Positions 45,039 to 55,363 of a stretch of DNA of 64,000 nt are shown piece by piece. The translations under genes were made by a program, and so were the position numbers. Position 1 is the stretch's first letter. Each line of letters opens with the position of its first letter. The notes under the pieces are model-generated. The model was not told where the DNA came from and did not search any database. It saw nothing but the letters and a program-made list of their open reading frames with translations. Source of the stretch: Rickettsiella endosymbiont of Dermanyssus gallinae (lineage in GTDB: Bacteria; Pseudomonadota; Gammaproteobacteria; Diplorickettsiales; Diplorickettsiaceae); assembly GCF_019285595.1 (NCBI RefSeq), contig NZ_CP079094.1:1371001-1435000 (forward strand). Reading direction: 5' to 3'.

Positions 45039-46124
45039 ATGGGAAAAAGAACAGTCCTTTATGCACAACACGAAACGGCTGGTGCCAAGCTTGTCGATTT
45101 TGCAGGTTGGGATATGCCGCTACATTATCGCTCACAAATACAAGAGCATCATGCAGTCAGGCAAGATAGTGGTCTATTCGACGTTTCCCACATGTTGGCC
45201 ATCGATATTTCGGGTAAAAATAGCTTAGCGTATCTCAGCTATTTATTAGCCAATAATCCACAAAAACTTAAGCCTGGCAAAGCACTGTATAGTTGCTTAT
45301 TAAATGATGAAGCCGGCATTCTCGATGATTTAATTGTTTATCAATTATCGGAACAACGTTATCGAATCGTCGTTAATGCAGGAAACCGTGAACAAGATCT
45401 GAATTGGTTCAATCAACAAGCGGAACGCTTTAGTGATCTGCGGATTGAGGAACGACACGATCTTTCCATCCTGGCTATTCAAGGTCCGAATGCCAGACAA
45501 AAATCCTTGCCCGCTTTTAATGAAACGCAACACGCACTGATTGAAAACCTAAAACCTTTTCACTGCGTAGAACAAAACAACTGGTGTGTGGCTAGAACCG
45601 GTTATACCGGCGAAGATGGTTTTGAGGTGATGCTTCCACAAAATGAAGCAAAAACCTTTTGGCAACGTTTATTGGCTTTAGGTATTCCACCCTGTGGGCT
45701 CGGGGCGCGTGATACTTTGCGCTTAGAAGCCGGCTTTAATCTGCATGGCTCGGATATGGATATCAGTACGACACCATTAGAGTCTAATCTAGCCTGGACA
45801 ATTGATTGGGAGCCAAGCGATCGTGACTTTATAGGACGCGAAGCACTCACACAACAACGCAATCAACTGCAACGTGAATTGTATGGTTTAGTGCTAGAAG
45901 AACGGGCTATACTACGTAAAGATTGCGTATTAACCACAGAAAAAGGCGATACAGGACATATTACCAGCGCCAGTTATGCACCGAGTTTGGCCTGCTCTAT
46001 CGCACTGGCACGATTACCACTGGCAAGTGGTGATTATTGTCATGTTACGATTCGTGATAAAAACTACCGGGCAAAGATTATTAAACCGCCTTTTATACGC
46101 AAAGGAAAAAAAGCGTTTGAATAA
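45039..46124 (+). CDS. gcvT: Aminomethyltransferase, glycine cleavage T protein (GcvT)
   Basis: The T protein releases ammonia from the aminomethyl-lipoyl H protein and passes methylene to THF. Motifs are LVDFAGWDMPLHY, GLFDVSHM, ARTGYTGEDGFEV, GLGARDTLRLEAG and EIGRE-type FIGREAL. The 361-residue length is normal. First gene of gcvT-gcvH-gcvPA-gcvPB. The related folate protein YgfZ is encoded at 61898. Confidence 0.96.
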   Translation: MGKRTVLYAQHETAGAKLVDFAGWDMPLHYRSQIQEHHAVRQDSGLFDVSHMLAIDISGKNSLAYLSYLLANNPQKLKPGKALYSCLLNDEAGILDDLIVYQLSEQRYRIVVNAGNREQDLNWFNQQAERFSDLRIEERHDLSILAIQGPNARQKSLPAFNETQHALIENLKPFHCVEQNNWCVARTGYTGEDGFEVMLPQNEAKTFWQRLLALGIPPCGLGARDTLRLEAGFNLHGSDMDISTTPLESNLAWTIDWEPSDRDFIGREALTQQRNQLQRELYGLVLEERAILRKDCVLTTEKGDTGHITSASYAPSLACSIALARLPLASGDYCHVTIRDKNYRAKIIKPPFIRKGKKAFE

Positions 46125-46156
46125 AAAAATTCACTGATAAAAGAGACTTTAAATTT

Positions 46157-46552
46157 ATGAAAAAATTACCTGAAGAATTGAAATATACTGCCACGCATGA
46201 ATGGATTAAATTAGAAGAAGAAAATATTGCCCGTGTTGGCATTACCGATCACGCACAAGCCTTATTAGGTGACATTGTCTTTGTTGAATTACCTGCCCTA
46301 GCAAAACAGACGAAACAAGGTGAAGAAATTTGTGTATTAGAATCGGTAAAAGCCGCCGCCGATGTTTATTCGCCACTTTCCGGTGAAATCATTGAAGCAA
46401 ACCCTACATTAAGCGATGCGCCTGATTTGGTTAACTCAGATTCTTATGGTAAAGGCTGGTTATTTCGCATTAAATTTTCTGACCCAAAGGAATTAGAAAA
46501 ACTTTTAAGCGCAAAAAACTACGAAGAAAAAATTACTGTTGAGACGCACTAA
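46157..46552 (+). CDS. gcvH: Glycine cleavage system H protein (GcvH)
   Basis: GcvH carries the reaction intermediate on a lipoyl-lysine. The 131-residue protein shows [31 protein letters not shown], and the lipoylation site [16 protein letters not shown] with its lysine, ending [21 protein letters not shown]. It lies 32 bases after gcvT and one base before the gcvPA start. Confidence 0.97.
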   Translation: MKKLPEELKYTATHEWIKLEEENIARVGITDHAQALLGDIVFVELPALAKQTKQGEEICVLESVKAAADVYSPLSGEIIEANPTLSDAPDLVNSDSYGKGWLFRIKFSDPKELEKLLSAKNYEEKITVETH

Positions 46553-46553
46553 C

Positions 46554-47918
46554 ATGCCATTTATCCCTCATACCGACCTTGAAGTACAAGAAATGCTAGC
46601 TACCATTGGTGTGCATAGCATAGATGATCTTTTTGATGAAATTCCTGCACACCTAAAAAATACTGAACTTAAGCATATCCCTGCCGGATTAAACGAAATG
46701 GAAACGGCGCGTCTTCTACAAGAACGTGCACAAGAAAACAAAAAAGGACTTTGTTTTATCGGTGCCGGTGCTTATGAACATCATATTCCTGCGGCGGTTT
46801 GGGATTTGACCAGTCGTGGTGAATTCATGACGGCTTATACACCCTACCAAGCAGAAGCGAGCCAAGGCACCTTGCAACTCATCTATGAATATCAAACCAT
46901 GATGACCAGCTTGACGGGTATGGATTACTCCAATGCATCACTGTATGACGGCGCGTCTGCGCTTGCTGAAGCCATTTTAATGGCGGTTAGAGCCAACAAA
47001 CAAAGCAAATCAGCCCGCATTTTAATTCCTAAAACTTTGCACCCTTTTTATCGTCAAACAATACAATCCATCGTCACACAACAAAAAATTGAACTCATTG
47101 AAATTTCTTATGGTGATCACGGCAATACGCCATTAACCGCGCTAGAACCGTGGAATCAGCAAGATATCTGTGCCTTAGTCATTCAACAACCTAATTTTTT
47201 TGGTTCATTTGAAGCCGTCGATCAATTAACCGATTGGGCACATGAAAATAATAGTTTTGTCATTGCCGTAACAAATCCCATCGCTTTAGGATTAATCAAA
47301 GAACCAGGACAATGGGGACAAAAAGGTGCTGATATTGTGTGTGGTGAAGGCCAACCGCTGGGCATACCACTGGCCGGCGGAGGACCCTACTTTGGCTTTA
47401 TGTGTTGCAAAAAAGAATGGGTCAGACAAATGCCGGGTCGAATTGTTGGACGTACCGTAGACAAAACGGGTAAGACCGGATTTACACTGACCTTACAAGC
47501 ACGCGAACAACATATCCGTCGCGCAAAAGCCACCTCTAATATCTGCACTAATCAAGGATTGCTCGTTACCGCGGCAACCATTTATATGAGTTTATTAGGC
47601 CCCAGCGGCTTAAAAAAAGTGGCGCAAGCAGCACACCATAATGCACAAAAATTAGCTAAACAATTAACACAAATTGCTGGCGTAGCATTGCTCTTTCACT
47701 CACCCTTTTTCCACGAGTTTGTCATTCGTTTATCAAAACCTGTTAATACGGTATTAAATGATTTAGCAAAAATTGGCATACAAGGTGGATTTGATCTGTC
47801 TGCACTCTATCCTGAATTAGGAAACACTTTATTAGTCTGTGTTACTGAAACAAAAAACCAAGCGGAACTTGATTTTTATCAGCAACAACTCTCACATCTA
47901 TTAACCTCACACTCATAA
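46554..47918 (+). CDS. gcvPA: Glycine dehydrogenase (decarboxylating) subunit 1 (GcvPA)
   Basis: The N-terminal half of a split P protein, decarboxylating glycine with PLP together with GcvPB. The ATG at 46554 gives 454 residues starting [15 protein letters not shown]; upstream starts lie in gcvH. Motifs include [32 protein letters not shown] and [12 protein letters not shown]. It ends five bases before gcvPB. Confidence 0.96.
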   Translation: MPFIPHTDLEVQEMLATIGVHSIDDLFDEIPAHLKNTELKHIPAGLNEMETARLLQERAQENKKGLCFIGAGAYEHHIPAAVWDLTSRGEFMTAYTPYQAEASQGTLQLIYEYQTMMTSLTGMDYSNASLYDGASALAEAILMAVRANKQSKSARILIPKTLHPFYRQTIQSIVTQQKIELIEISYGDHGNTPLTALEPWNQQDICALVIQQPNFFGSFEAVDQLTDWAHENNSFVIAVTNPIALGLIKEPGQWGQKGADIVCGEGQPLGIPLAGGGPYFGFMCCKKEWVRQMPGRIVGRTVDKTGKTGFTLTLQAREQHIRRAKATSNICTNQGLLVTAATIYMSLLGPSGLKKVAQAAHHNAQKLAKQLTQIAGVALLFHSPFFHEFVIRLSKPVNTVLNDLAKIGIQGGFDLSALYPELGNTLLVCVTETKNQAELDFYQQQLSHLLTSHS

Positions 47919-47923
47919 AAACT

Positions 47924-49378
47924 ATGCTTACTTTTGAACTTAGCCAGTCGGGTCGTATTGCCAAAGCACAAATCCCCGTTAACGATAATACTAGCGATTT
48001 TTTTTCGTCTATTCCTGAGGGTTTATTACGTAAAACAGAACCCTTACTACCACAAGTTTCAGAACTACAAGTAGTACGCCATTTCACGCGCTTATCGCAA
48101 AAAAACTTTTCTATTGATACCCATTTTTATCCATTGGGTTCATGCACCATGAAATATAATCCGCGTGGTGTACACCGTTTAGCCTCCTTGCCAGCGTTTT
48201 TAAACCAACATCCTTTAACACCCGCAGAAAACTGTCAGGGCACCCTACACTGCTTGTATGAGTTTCAAGAAACTTTAAAAGAAGTGACCGGCATGCGCGG
48301 TGTTTCTTTATCACCGATGGCCGGCGCGCAAGGTGAATTTGCAGGCGTTGCCATGATTAAGGCCTATCACGAATCACGTAGTGATACAGCACGTACCGAA
48401 TTTCTTGTGCCTGATGCAGCACACGGTACTAACCCCGCTTCTGCTGTCATGTGTGGTTATACCGTACGTGAAATTCCAACCAACAAAGAAACCGGCGATG
48501 TGGACTTAGCGGCATTAAAAGCAGCGGTAGGTCCTCAAACAGCGGGAATTATGTTAACGAATCCCTCTACCTTGGGCGTATTCGAAAGACAAATTGAAGA
48601 AATTGCTAAAACCATTCATGAGGCCGGCGGTTTACTTTACTATGATGGCGCCAATCTCAATGCCATTTTAGGTAAAGTCAGACCCGGTGATATGGGATTT
48701 GACGTGATGCATCTGAATTTACATAAAACATTTGCTACACCCCATGGTGGTGGCGGACCGGGCGCAGGTCCAGTTGCAGTTGGAGAACGGCTACTACCCT
48801 TTTTACCTGTTCCTACGGTTGCTTATGAAAATAAACAATATCGCTGGTTGAATTTAAAAGATAGACCACAAAGCATTGGTCGACTATCTACTTTTATGGG
48901 TAATGCCGGTATCCTGCTACGTGCTTATATCTATGCGCGGTTACTGGGTTGTAATGGCTTAACACGCGTTTCAAAGTTTGCCACACTGAATTCTAATTAT
49001 TTACTAACTCGACTTAAAGCCATTGGTTACACGGCAGCATTCTCACAACGTCGTGCAAGTCATGAATTTATTCTGACCTTAAAAAAACTGAAGGAAGAGT
49101 GTCATGTCACCGCCATGGATATAGGAAAGCGTTTACTCGACTTTGGCTTTCATGCACCAACGACATATTTTCCTTTACTTGTTCCAGAATGTTTATTGAT
49201 TGAACCGACTGAAACAGAATCAAAACAAGAATTAGATGCTTTTATTACGGCGATGGAAAAAATACTGTGCGAAGCAAAAGAAAATCCAGCCACACTGCAA
49301 AATGCACCGCATCATCTACCGGTACAACGCTTAGATGACGTTAAAGCCGCAAAAGAATTAAATCTAACTTGGAACTAA
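47924..49378 (+). CDS. gcvPB: Glycine dehydrogenase (decarboxylating) subunit 2 (GcvPB)
   Basis: The catalytic half of split P protein with the PLP lysine in [44 protein letters not shown] and [11 protein letters not shown] are further family motifs. At 484 residues it is normal for GcvPB. The operon is followed by a short repeat and then by convergent folKP. Confidence 0.96.
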   Translation: MLTFELSQSGRIAKAQIPVNDNTSDFFSSIPEGLLRKTEPLLPQVSELQVVRHFTRLSQKNFSIDTHFYPLGSCTMKYNPRGVHRLASLPAFLNQHPLTPAENCQGTLHCLYEFQETLKEVTGMRGVSLSPMAGAQGEFAGVAMIKAYHESRSDTARTEFLVPDAAHGTNPASAVMCGYTVREIPTNKETGDVDLAALKAAVGPQTAGIMLTNPSTLGVFERQIEEIAKTIHEAGGLLYYDGANLNAILGKVRPGDMGFDVMHLNLHKTFATPHGGGGPGAGPVAVGERLLPFLPVPTVAYENKQYRWLNLKDRPQSIGRLSTFMGNAGILLRAYIYARLLGCNGLTRVSKFATLNSNYLLTRLKAIGYTAAFSQRRASHEFILTLKKLKEECHVTAMDIGKRLLDFGFHAPTTYFPLLVPECLLIEPTETESKQELDAFITAMEKILCEAKENPATLQNAPHHLPVQRLDDVKAAKELNLTWN

Positions 49379-49384
49379 ACGAAT

Positions 49385-49465
49385 ATACTCACAGCAATGG
49401 GATTTTCGGCAAGGCGCCGCGAAGTTGAGCGGGAACGCTGCCGAAAATTCTAGTCCTAAGGGTAT
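49385..49465. repeat. Short inverted-repeat element (family 1), truncated copy F
   Basis: Only 81 bp: both ends are kept (ATACTCACAGCAATGGG and CCGAAAATTCTAGTCCTAAG) but about 40 bp of the middle are missing. It lies between convergent gcvPB and folKP, and its right end encodes the last residues and stop of FolKP. Confidence 0.88.
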
Positions 49466-50802
49466 ACATCGGCGGTAATCGGTTCTTTAATCCATTGTGC
49501 TGCCATATTCACAGCTCTAGCATTCAGTGCAACATTATGTACGCGTAAATAATCAACGTGCTGGGTAGCCAATTGATAAGATAAAAGTGCCGTTTCAATA
49601 TCTCTTTCTACACCTAACTTATCGGTAACTAAATTTAAAAAGGATTTTCTTGAATGTCCCACCAATAACTGACAGTCTAGTCGACGAAAATAATTTATAT
49701 TTTTTAATAAAAATGCCGATTGCTGGGCTGTTTTTCCAAAGCCAACACCGACATCAAAAACAAGTTGTTCTGGTGCAACACCGGCTGCAATTAACTGTTT
49801 GAATCTCTGTTTAGCCCATTCTAAAACTTGCTGACAAATATTAGGTTCAGTGGATAGCACCTTATTTTTATCGGCTGGAACACCTAAATTATGCATCACC
49901 ACACACTTTACAGAATTTTTTACCGCCAGCTCACCCATTCTACTATCAGCAAAACCACTGACGTCGTTAATCCAATCCATCCCTAATTCCAAGGCTTTTT
50001 CAGCGACCTGATAATGACGCGTATCAATACTTAACTTCGGTTTTATCGGCCAACGCGCTGAACTATTCTTTAATGCGCTTAAAATAGGTGCCAGTCGTCG
50101 CCATTCATCCTCGGGCGAAACAGGTTGTGCCCCAGGGCGCGTTGATTCTGCACCTATATCCAGGATCTCAACACCTTCTAAAACCAATTTTTCTGCTTGG
50201 GCAAGCGCATCAGGCACATCAAGAAATTGACCTCCATCGGAAAAAGAATCCGGTGTGACGTTCAAAATTCCTACTAATTGAGTTCCTAATAAGCGATGAG
50301 GTAATTGTCTTGTATTAAAAGGTGCTTGACCTGAAAATCGTGAACCCCATCGATTGAGTAAATCTGATAAATCACGTTGTGGATGCTTCCATTCTGGAAG
50401 AAGATCAAGCAAAGGCCATAAAGCAAAAGGTCTTTTTTCTAATTCAGGGTGCGGTATCTGTAACATCGCTTGATCAATCTGATAATCCCCCCAAGCTAGA
50501 ATATCAATATCAATCACCCTGGGCGCCCAGCGTTGGTCTTCCTTCCGACCAAGCTGCTTTTCAATCTGTTTAACGACGGCTAAGAGCGCCATGGGCGTTA
50601 AAAACGATTGGCAGCTAAGCGCTAGGTTTAAGTAGGGCTTATCCCAAGCCAGTGGCGCATAGGCCGGCAAAAGCGCCGATGAACTATAAATAGGTGAAAT
50701 TTTCACCACGGTTATCGCATGCGATTTTTGCAATAACTGTACTGCAAGGCGTAAATTATTTACACTATCGCCTAAATTACTACCTAATCCGAGTATCAAC
50801 AT
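49456..50802 (-). CDS. folKP: Bifunctional HPPK-dihydropteroate synthase (FolK-FolP fusion)
   Basis: Residues ~1-155 are 6-hydroxymethyl-dihydropterin pyrophosphokinase (LGLGSNLGDS, DQRWAPRVIDIDIL, HPELEKRPFALWPL); residues ~170-448 are dihydropteroate synthase (VGILNVTPDSFSDGGQF, EILDIGAESTRPGA, KLSIDTRHYQVAEKALE, VGHSRKSFL). Fusion joins two successive folate steps. The stop codon comes from the adjacent short repeat, which contributes the end DVYP. It is divergent from rpoD. Confidence 0.95.
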   Translation of the reverse strand: MLILGLGSNLGDSVNNLRLAVQLLQKSHAITVVKISPIYSSSALLPAYAPLAWDKPYLNLALSCQSFLTPMALLAVVKQIEKQLGRKEDQRWAPRVIDIDILAWGDYQIDQAMLQIPHPELEKRPFALWPLLDLLPEWKHPQRDLSDLLNRWGSRFSGQAPFNTRQLPHRLLGTQLVGILNVTPDSFSDGGQFLDVPDALAQAEKLVLEGVEILDIGAESTRPGAQPVSPEDEWRRLAPILSALKNSSARWPIKPKLSIDTRHYQVAEKALELGMDWINDVSGFADSRMGELAVKNSVKCVVMHNLGVPADKNKVLSTEPNICQQVLEWAKQRFKQLIAAGVAPEQLVFDVGVGFGKTAQQSAFLLKNINYFRRLDCQLLVGHSRKSFLNLVTDKLGVERDIETALLSYQLATQHVDYLRVHNVALNARAVNMAAQWIKEPITADVYP

Positions 50803-50865
50803 ATTTTTTTGGGGATATGGGCTTGCCTTTTTTTAGTGAAAGGTTTATAGCTTTCTCTTATAAGG

Positions 50866-50871
50866 TATAAT
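50866..50871 (+). promoter_or_regulatory. Probable -10 box of rpoD
   Basis: TATAAT 37 bases before the rpoD ATG, with TTTATA about 16 bases upstream as a weak -35. The 105-base gap separates divergent folKP and rpoD. Confidence 0.45.
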
Positions 50872-50907
50872 AAAAGCATTACTTTCTCTAAGAGGTCAAG
50901 CAGAGTT

Positions 50908-52899
50908 ATGGATTTCGAACAACAACAAACCCGTTTACGAAAACTAATAGCCCATGGCAGAAAATTAGGCTTTGTTACCTATGCGGAGATAAACGATTGT
51001 CTCGTTGAAGAGAATGACTCTGACGTTGAAACGGGAACCAGCAGCCAGCCTCTTGGAAGCAGTGCTTCTGAACCTGAGCATGATCAATCGCAGCTTGAAG
51101 AAATCATCTCAATGCTGAATGAATTGAATATTTCAGTCTACGAAGTCCCACCGGATATAGAAACCCAGCTGATACCCACCAACCTCTCTGAAGAGGACTC
51201 CGGCTCAGATAGTACCCCTACTTTAGGAAATATAGGTGCTGAACTAGGCCGTACCACGGATCCGGTCCGTATGTATATGCGTGAAATGGGTACCGTTGAA
51301 TTGTTGACCCGAGAAGGCGAAATCAAGCTTGCAAAACGCATTGAAGAAGGTCTTCAGGCTATCCTGGTTGCGCTTGCACAATACCCAGAAAATATTACCG
51401 ATGTACTGGATGATTACGCGCGTTATGAACGCCAAGAAATTCGTTTAAACGATATTATCAGTGGATTTCTTGATCTTGAGGAACTTTCTATTCCTTTGGA
51501 AATTGCTACCAAAGAAGATGAAACCATCGATGAAAGCATCGGTGGCGATGATGATGAAGGGGAAAGTAAGTTTGCTTCATCAAGCAAAAAAGAAGACAAG
51601 GAATCTGACGATGAAGGTGAAGAGTTAAAATCTAAAACGGCAACCAGTGACGATGAAGGATTTAGTGAGCTTGATGGAGGACCTGATCCAGAACTCGCTC
51701 ATGCACGCTTTGCTGAGTTACTATCACTTTATCAAACTTTTTTAGCGGCTCAAAAAAAATATGGCCGTCATGATAAAAAAAGCCTAAAGCAAGCATTATT
51801 AGTTTCCGATGCGTTTACTAAATTTAAACTCATTCCACGCCAACTCGATAAATTAACCCGAAAGATGCGTTCTCTCTTAGAAGAGATTCGAACCCAAGAA
51901 CGCAACATCATGCGTTTGTGTATTAATGGCGCTAAAATGCCTCGGCAAATTTTTATTGAATCTTTCCCAAAAAATGAAACCAGCGAGAAATGGCTTAAAA
52001 AACATCTTCTCTCTAAACAAAGCTATGCACCTGCACTAAAAAAATTACAAATGTCGATTGTGTCTGCGCAAGACAAGCTAAGAGATTTAGAAAAATCGGT
52101 TGGCATGTCCATCGGAGAAATCAAAGAAATCAATCGTCAAATGTCGGCAGGCGAAGCAAAAGCACGACGTGCCAAAAAAGAAATGGTTGAAGCTAATCTT
52201 CGTTTAGTTATTTCTATTGCCAAAAAATATACCAATCGCGGCTTACAATTTCTTGATTTAATACAAGAAGGCAACATTGGTTTAATGAAGGCCGTTGATA
52301 AGTTTGAATACCGACGCGGTTATAAATTTTCAACCTACGCCACTTGGTGGATACGACAAGCTATTACACGTTCCATTGCCGATCAAGCGCGTACGATTCG
52401 TATTCCTGTACATATGATTGAAACAATCAACAAGCTCAATCGTATTGCACGTCAAATACTTCAGGCCACAGGTAAAGAACCTTCTCCTGAAGAACTCAGT
52501 AAAAAAATGGAATTACCCGAAGAAAAAATCCGTAAAATTCTTAAAATTGCTAAAGAACCTATTTCTATGGAAACACCAATTGGTGATGATGATGGTGATT
52601 CGCATTTAGGCGACTTTATTGAAGATACAACGGCACTATCACCCATCGATGCAGCGACTATTGAAGGCCTACGCGAAAATGTGAACGAAGTACTTGCCAC
52701 ACTCACGCCACGTGAAGCAAAAGTATTACGTATGCGCTTTGGTATCGATATGAATACCGACCATACGTTAGAAGAAGTGGGCAAACAATTCGATGTAACA
52801 CGCGAACGTATTCGACAAATTGAAGCAAAAGCATTGCGTAAACTGCGCCACCCTACACGTGCGGAACCTCTACGCAGTTTTCTTCCACAAGAACAGTAA
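50908..52899 (+). CDS. rpoD: RNA polymerase primary sigma factor RpoD (sigma-70)
   Basis: The housekeeping sigma factor. The 663-residue protein has region 1.1 at the N-terminus, region 1.2 around [21 protein letters not shown], a long acidic non-conserved region ([17 protein letters not shown] onwards), regions 2.1-2.4 ([37 protein letters not shown]), region 3 and the region 4 helix-turn-helix ending [19 protein letters not shown] strong terminator follows. Confidence 0.97.
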   Translation: MDFEQQQTRLRKLIAHGRKLGFVTYAEINDCLVEENDSDVETGTSSQPLGSSASEPEHDQSQLEEIISMLNELNISVYEVPPDIETQLIPTNLSEEDSGSDSTPTLGNIGAELGRTTDPVRMYMREMGTVELLTREGEIKLAKRIEEGLQAILVALAQYPENITDVLDDYARYERQEIRLNDIISGFLDLEELSIPLEIATKEDETIDESIGGDDDEGESKFASSSKKEDKESDDEGEELKSKTATSDDEGFSELDGGPDPELAHARFAELLSLYQTFLAAQKKYGRHDKKSLKQALLVSDAFTKFKLIPRQLDKLTRKMRSLLEEIRTQERNIMRLCINGAKMPRQIFIESFPKNETSEKWLKKHLLSKQSYAPALKKLQMSIVSAQDKLRDLEKSVGMSIGEIKEINRQMSAGEAKARRAKKEMVEANLRLVISIAKKYTNRGLQFLDLIQEGNIGLMKAVDKFEYRRGYKFSTYATWWIRQAITRSIADQARTIRIPVHMIETINKLNRIARQILQATGKEPSPEELSKKMELPEEKIRKILKIAKEPISMETPIGDDDGDSHLGDFIEDTTALSPIDAATIEGLRENVNEVLATLTPREAKVLRMRFGIDMNTDHTLEEVGKQFDVTRERIRQIEAKALRKLRHPTRAEPLRSFLPQEQ

Positions 52900-52915
52900 G
52901 AAATAGTAAATTGCT

Positions 52916-52953
52916 AAAGGGGCTTAAATTGATTACAATTTAAGCCCCTTTTA
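52916..52953 (+). terminator. Rho-independent terminator of rpoD
   Basis: AAAGGGGCTTAAATTG pairs perfectly with CAATTTAAGCCCCTTT around an ATTA loop and is followed by a short T-rich end. It lies 17 bases after the rpoD stop. The A-run in front of it makes it functional in the other direction too. Confidence 0.9.
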
Positions 52954-52955
52954 TT

Positions 52956-52985
52956 GAGGCCCATACGCTCAGTTGGGTGAGCAGG
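52956..52985 (+). other. tRNA 5'-half-like fragment
   Basis: GAGGCCCATACGCTCAGTTG and the next ten bases match the first ~28 bases of the tRNA at 53115 with a few differences, including one extra base before GCTCAG. It lacks the rest of a tRNA. The 129 bases between it and the intact tRNA are GC-rich and hold repeated GAAGCAGGA and GCGCAG-type units and an imperfect hairpin CCCCTGCG...CGTAGGGG; no gene is seen. From the tRNA end to the tpsB start (53192-53412) nothing is recognised. Confidence 0.6.
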
Positions 52986-53114
52986 ATCAAGAAAAAGCAA
53001 CGCTTTTCCCCTGCGAACGCCCGAAGCAGGAGCGTAGGGGCCGGCTTCCAAACGAAGCAGGATTGCGTAGCGCAGGAAGGAGCAGCGCAGATTCGAAAGA
53101 AGTTAATGTAGTAA

Positions 53115-53191
53115 GGGCCCATAGCTCAGTTGGTTAGAGCAGAGGACTCATAATCCTTTGGTCCTAGGTTCAAGTCCTAGTGGGCCCACCA
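53115..53191 (+). tRNA. tRNA with CAT anticodon, probably tRNA-Ile2 (lysidine type)
   Basis: A full cloverleaf of 77 nt with encoded CCA: acceptor GGGCCCA/TGGGCCC, D-arm GCTC-AGTTGGTTA-GAGC, anticodon stem-loop AGGA-CTCATAA-TCCT, T-arm CTAGG-TTCAAGT-CCTAG. The CAT anticodon is shared by elongator Met and by Ile2, whose C34 is changed to lysidine by TilS. The CTCATAATC...TTGGTC context resembles E. coli ileX more than metT, so Ile2 is favoured. Confidence 0.9.
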
Positions 53192-53412
53192 ATAAAATCA
53201 AGGACAGATGATTACTTTAATCCATAATAAAAACCACTTGTACAATTCTATTTAATTTCAGTCGCACGATACAAATTAACTCAGGGAGGAGGACGACCAA
53301 AAATTTTCATGAGCATAGCAACTCGTTTGGCAAGTTAAATCCCTACCCTTTCTCTTTTTTAAAATGCCAATAAACGTTAGTCCTATGATTATTAAGAATG
53401 TAGTCAAAAAAT

Positions 53413-55116
53413 ATGAAAGGAAAACACACTACACCGTATTATAAATTTAGTTTACTACTTATTAAACTTGCCGTTTGTTATTACGTTTTTTTACCCTACG
53501 CTCAAGCAGCCCAGCCTCTTCGAGCGCCACAAGGTTCGCAGCTTCTGCCACAGAACCCGCGTGAACTTGTGCCGACTTTCCCAAGTAATACCCAGTTACA
53601 AGTCGAACAGCCTAAATCTGCAGAAAATATCAGTACGGCAACTTTATATGTTTCTAAGATTAAAATTTTCGGTAACACCGTGTTTGATCCCTATACCCTA
53701 CATGCTCTGGTAGCAGATGGTGAGAAAAAAACACAGAACCTTAACCAACTCAATAAACTGGCCGCCCGTATTTCCCATTATTATCAGCAACATGGCTATC
53801 CCTTTTCACGGGCTTATATTCCAGCTCAAACTATTAAAAATGGCGTGGTCCAATTTAATATTCTAGAAGCCCGCTCCAGCGCCATTCAGATAAAAAATTC
53901 CAGTCGACTCTCCCCCTATAAGGCGAATCAATTTCTCAGTCCATTGCATATCAACAATATTATACAAACCTCTAAACTGAACCGCAGCTTGCTGCTGCTC
54001 AATGACCTATCAGGTATCGTGACTCGCAGTACGATTGGCCCAGGTAAAACTGTGGGTAGCTCAGACTTAGAAGTTTTAATTGAACCGGGTAATTCTATTA
54101 ATGGATTCGTGGGAATAGATAATTATGGCAGTCCTTATACTGGGAGGACTCGTTATAGTGGTTCCTTACAATTTAATAACCCAACAGGACAAGGCGACCA
54201 AATCGTTATTGATGGTCTCAGCTCCGGCCGAAATCTCCTGTACGGGCACTTTGGCTATGACTTCCCTCTTTATCCTGCCTTCAATATTGGGACAAATTAC
54301 TATGGAATGACCTATAGGTTACAAGACAATTTAGATCCGTTACATGCAGAAGGTAATTTGAATATTGCTGATTTGTGGCTCTCCTACGACTGGGTTCGAC
54401 GTGTACATGTTAATTTCAATAGCATACTAAGATATGTCTACAAAAATATGCATGATAATTTGAAGGCGGTAGATATTTATAAGATGCGTCACTCGAATTC
54501 GTTCAAATTAGAAAATACAGCCGAATTTCGTGACCCCTATGGCACCACGAATGTCTATATGGCACTTACTCAGGGAATTCTAACTTTCAATAATGCATTC
54601 GATGGAGGTGGAATCGACTCAATCTCTGCCAGAACAGCAGGTAGCTTTACTAAAGCTAATTTGCATCTATCTCGCCTACAACAATTTACCGAGAACACTT
54701 CATTATATGTAGGCGGCGATGTGCAGTTAGCTAGCAAGAACCTAGATTCATCGGAACAACTGGTACTCGGCGGCCCATTCATTGTTCGTTCCTATGACGT
54801 AGGAACCATCAGCGGCGCTCAGGGTTACACCGCAACTGCCGAACTTCGGCATATACTAAATATGCCTACTATTCCTGGCACCTGGAGACCACTGATCTTT
54901 ATTGATGCTGGCCGCATACAGATCAACAAAGATCAATTCATCAATGATTCTAATCTATTCAATCTTTACAGTACTGGTGTTGGTCTCGATGTAAGCTGGA
55001 AAGACTGGAATTTGAGCGGCCGTTTTGCTCATCGTATTGGGGCTCCACCACCACCTAATATCGTAAGTCTTATTGATGATAACCAAGTATGGGTCCAATT
55101 TGGCAAAAATTTCTAA
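53413..55116 (+). CDS. Two-partner secretion transporter (TpsB; ShlB/FhaC/HecB family)
   Basis: An outer-membrane Omp85-like channel that exports a large TpsA exoprotein. Residues ~1-35 are a signal peptide; residues ~75-155 form the POTRA_2 domain (YVSKIKIFGNTVFDPYTLHAL, AARISHYYQQHGYPFSRAYIP); the remainder is a beta-barrel ending in Phe (QVWVQFGKNF). The loop L6 motif VRGY appears as VRSY. The 567-residue length is normal. No TpsA gene is seen within the rest of the window, so the partner must be elsewhere or missing. A strong terminator follows about 100 bases downstream. Confidence 0.9.
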   Translation: MKGKHTTPYYKFSLLLIKLAVCYYVFLPYAQAAQPLRAPQGSQLLPQNPRELVPTFPSNTQLQVEQPKSAENISTATLYVSKIKIFGNTVFDPYTLHALVADGEKKTQNLNQLNKLAARISHYYQQHGYPFSRAYIPAQTIKNGVVQFNILEARSSAIQIKNSSRLSPYKANQFLSPLHINNIIQTSKLNRSLLLLNDLSGIVTRSTIGPGKTVGSSDLEVLIEPGNSINGFVGIDNYGSPYTGRTRYSGSLQFNNPTGQGDQIVIDGLSSGRNLLYGHFGYDFPLYPAFNIGTNYYGMTYRLQDNLDPLHAEGNLNIADLWLSYDWVRRVHVNFNSILRYVYKNMHDNLKAVDIYKMRHSNSFKLENTAEFRDPYGTTNVYMALTQGILTFNNAFDGGGIDSISARTAGSFTKANLHLSRLQQFTENTSLYVGGDVQLASKNLDSSEQLVLGGPFIVRSYDVGTISGAQGYTATAELRHILNMPTIPGTWRPLIFIDAGRIQINKDQFINDSNLFNLYSTGVGLDVSWKDWNLSGRFAHRIGAPPPPNIVSLIDDNQVWVQFGKNF

Positions 55117-55214
55117 GCCCATCCCTGCTTATCTGCCGTAAATCCACTTATTTTTAATTATCGCTTTATATCAACAGGGATACTCCTCTAAATAGATGGT
55201 TACCACTTGGTAGA

Positions 55215-55253
55215 CGAATACCCTCTTTAATTACCAGGGTATTCGGTTTTTTT
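55215..55253 (+). terminator. Rho-independent terminator of tpsB
   Basis: CGAATACCCT and AGGGTATTCG form a perfect 10-bp stem with an 11-base loop, followed directly by GTTTTTTT. Confidence 0.9.
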
Positions 55254-55363
55254 ATACACGCTAAATAAACATCCTGTTAACGGCTTCGCAATGCCACTGC
55301 GATATCTTGCAACCCATACCGATTATTAAAATTGCATAGAACGATAAGAAAAGTAAATTCTAT

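Noticed and set aside
52940-53122. 60-codon minus-strand frame between rpoD and the tRNA
   Set aside because: It covers the terminator, the tRNA-like fragment and part of the tRNA; not compatible with a gene.
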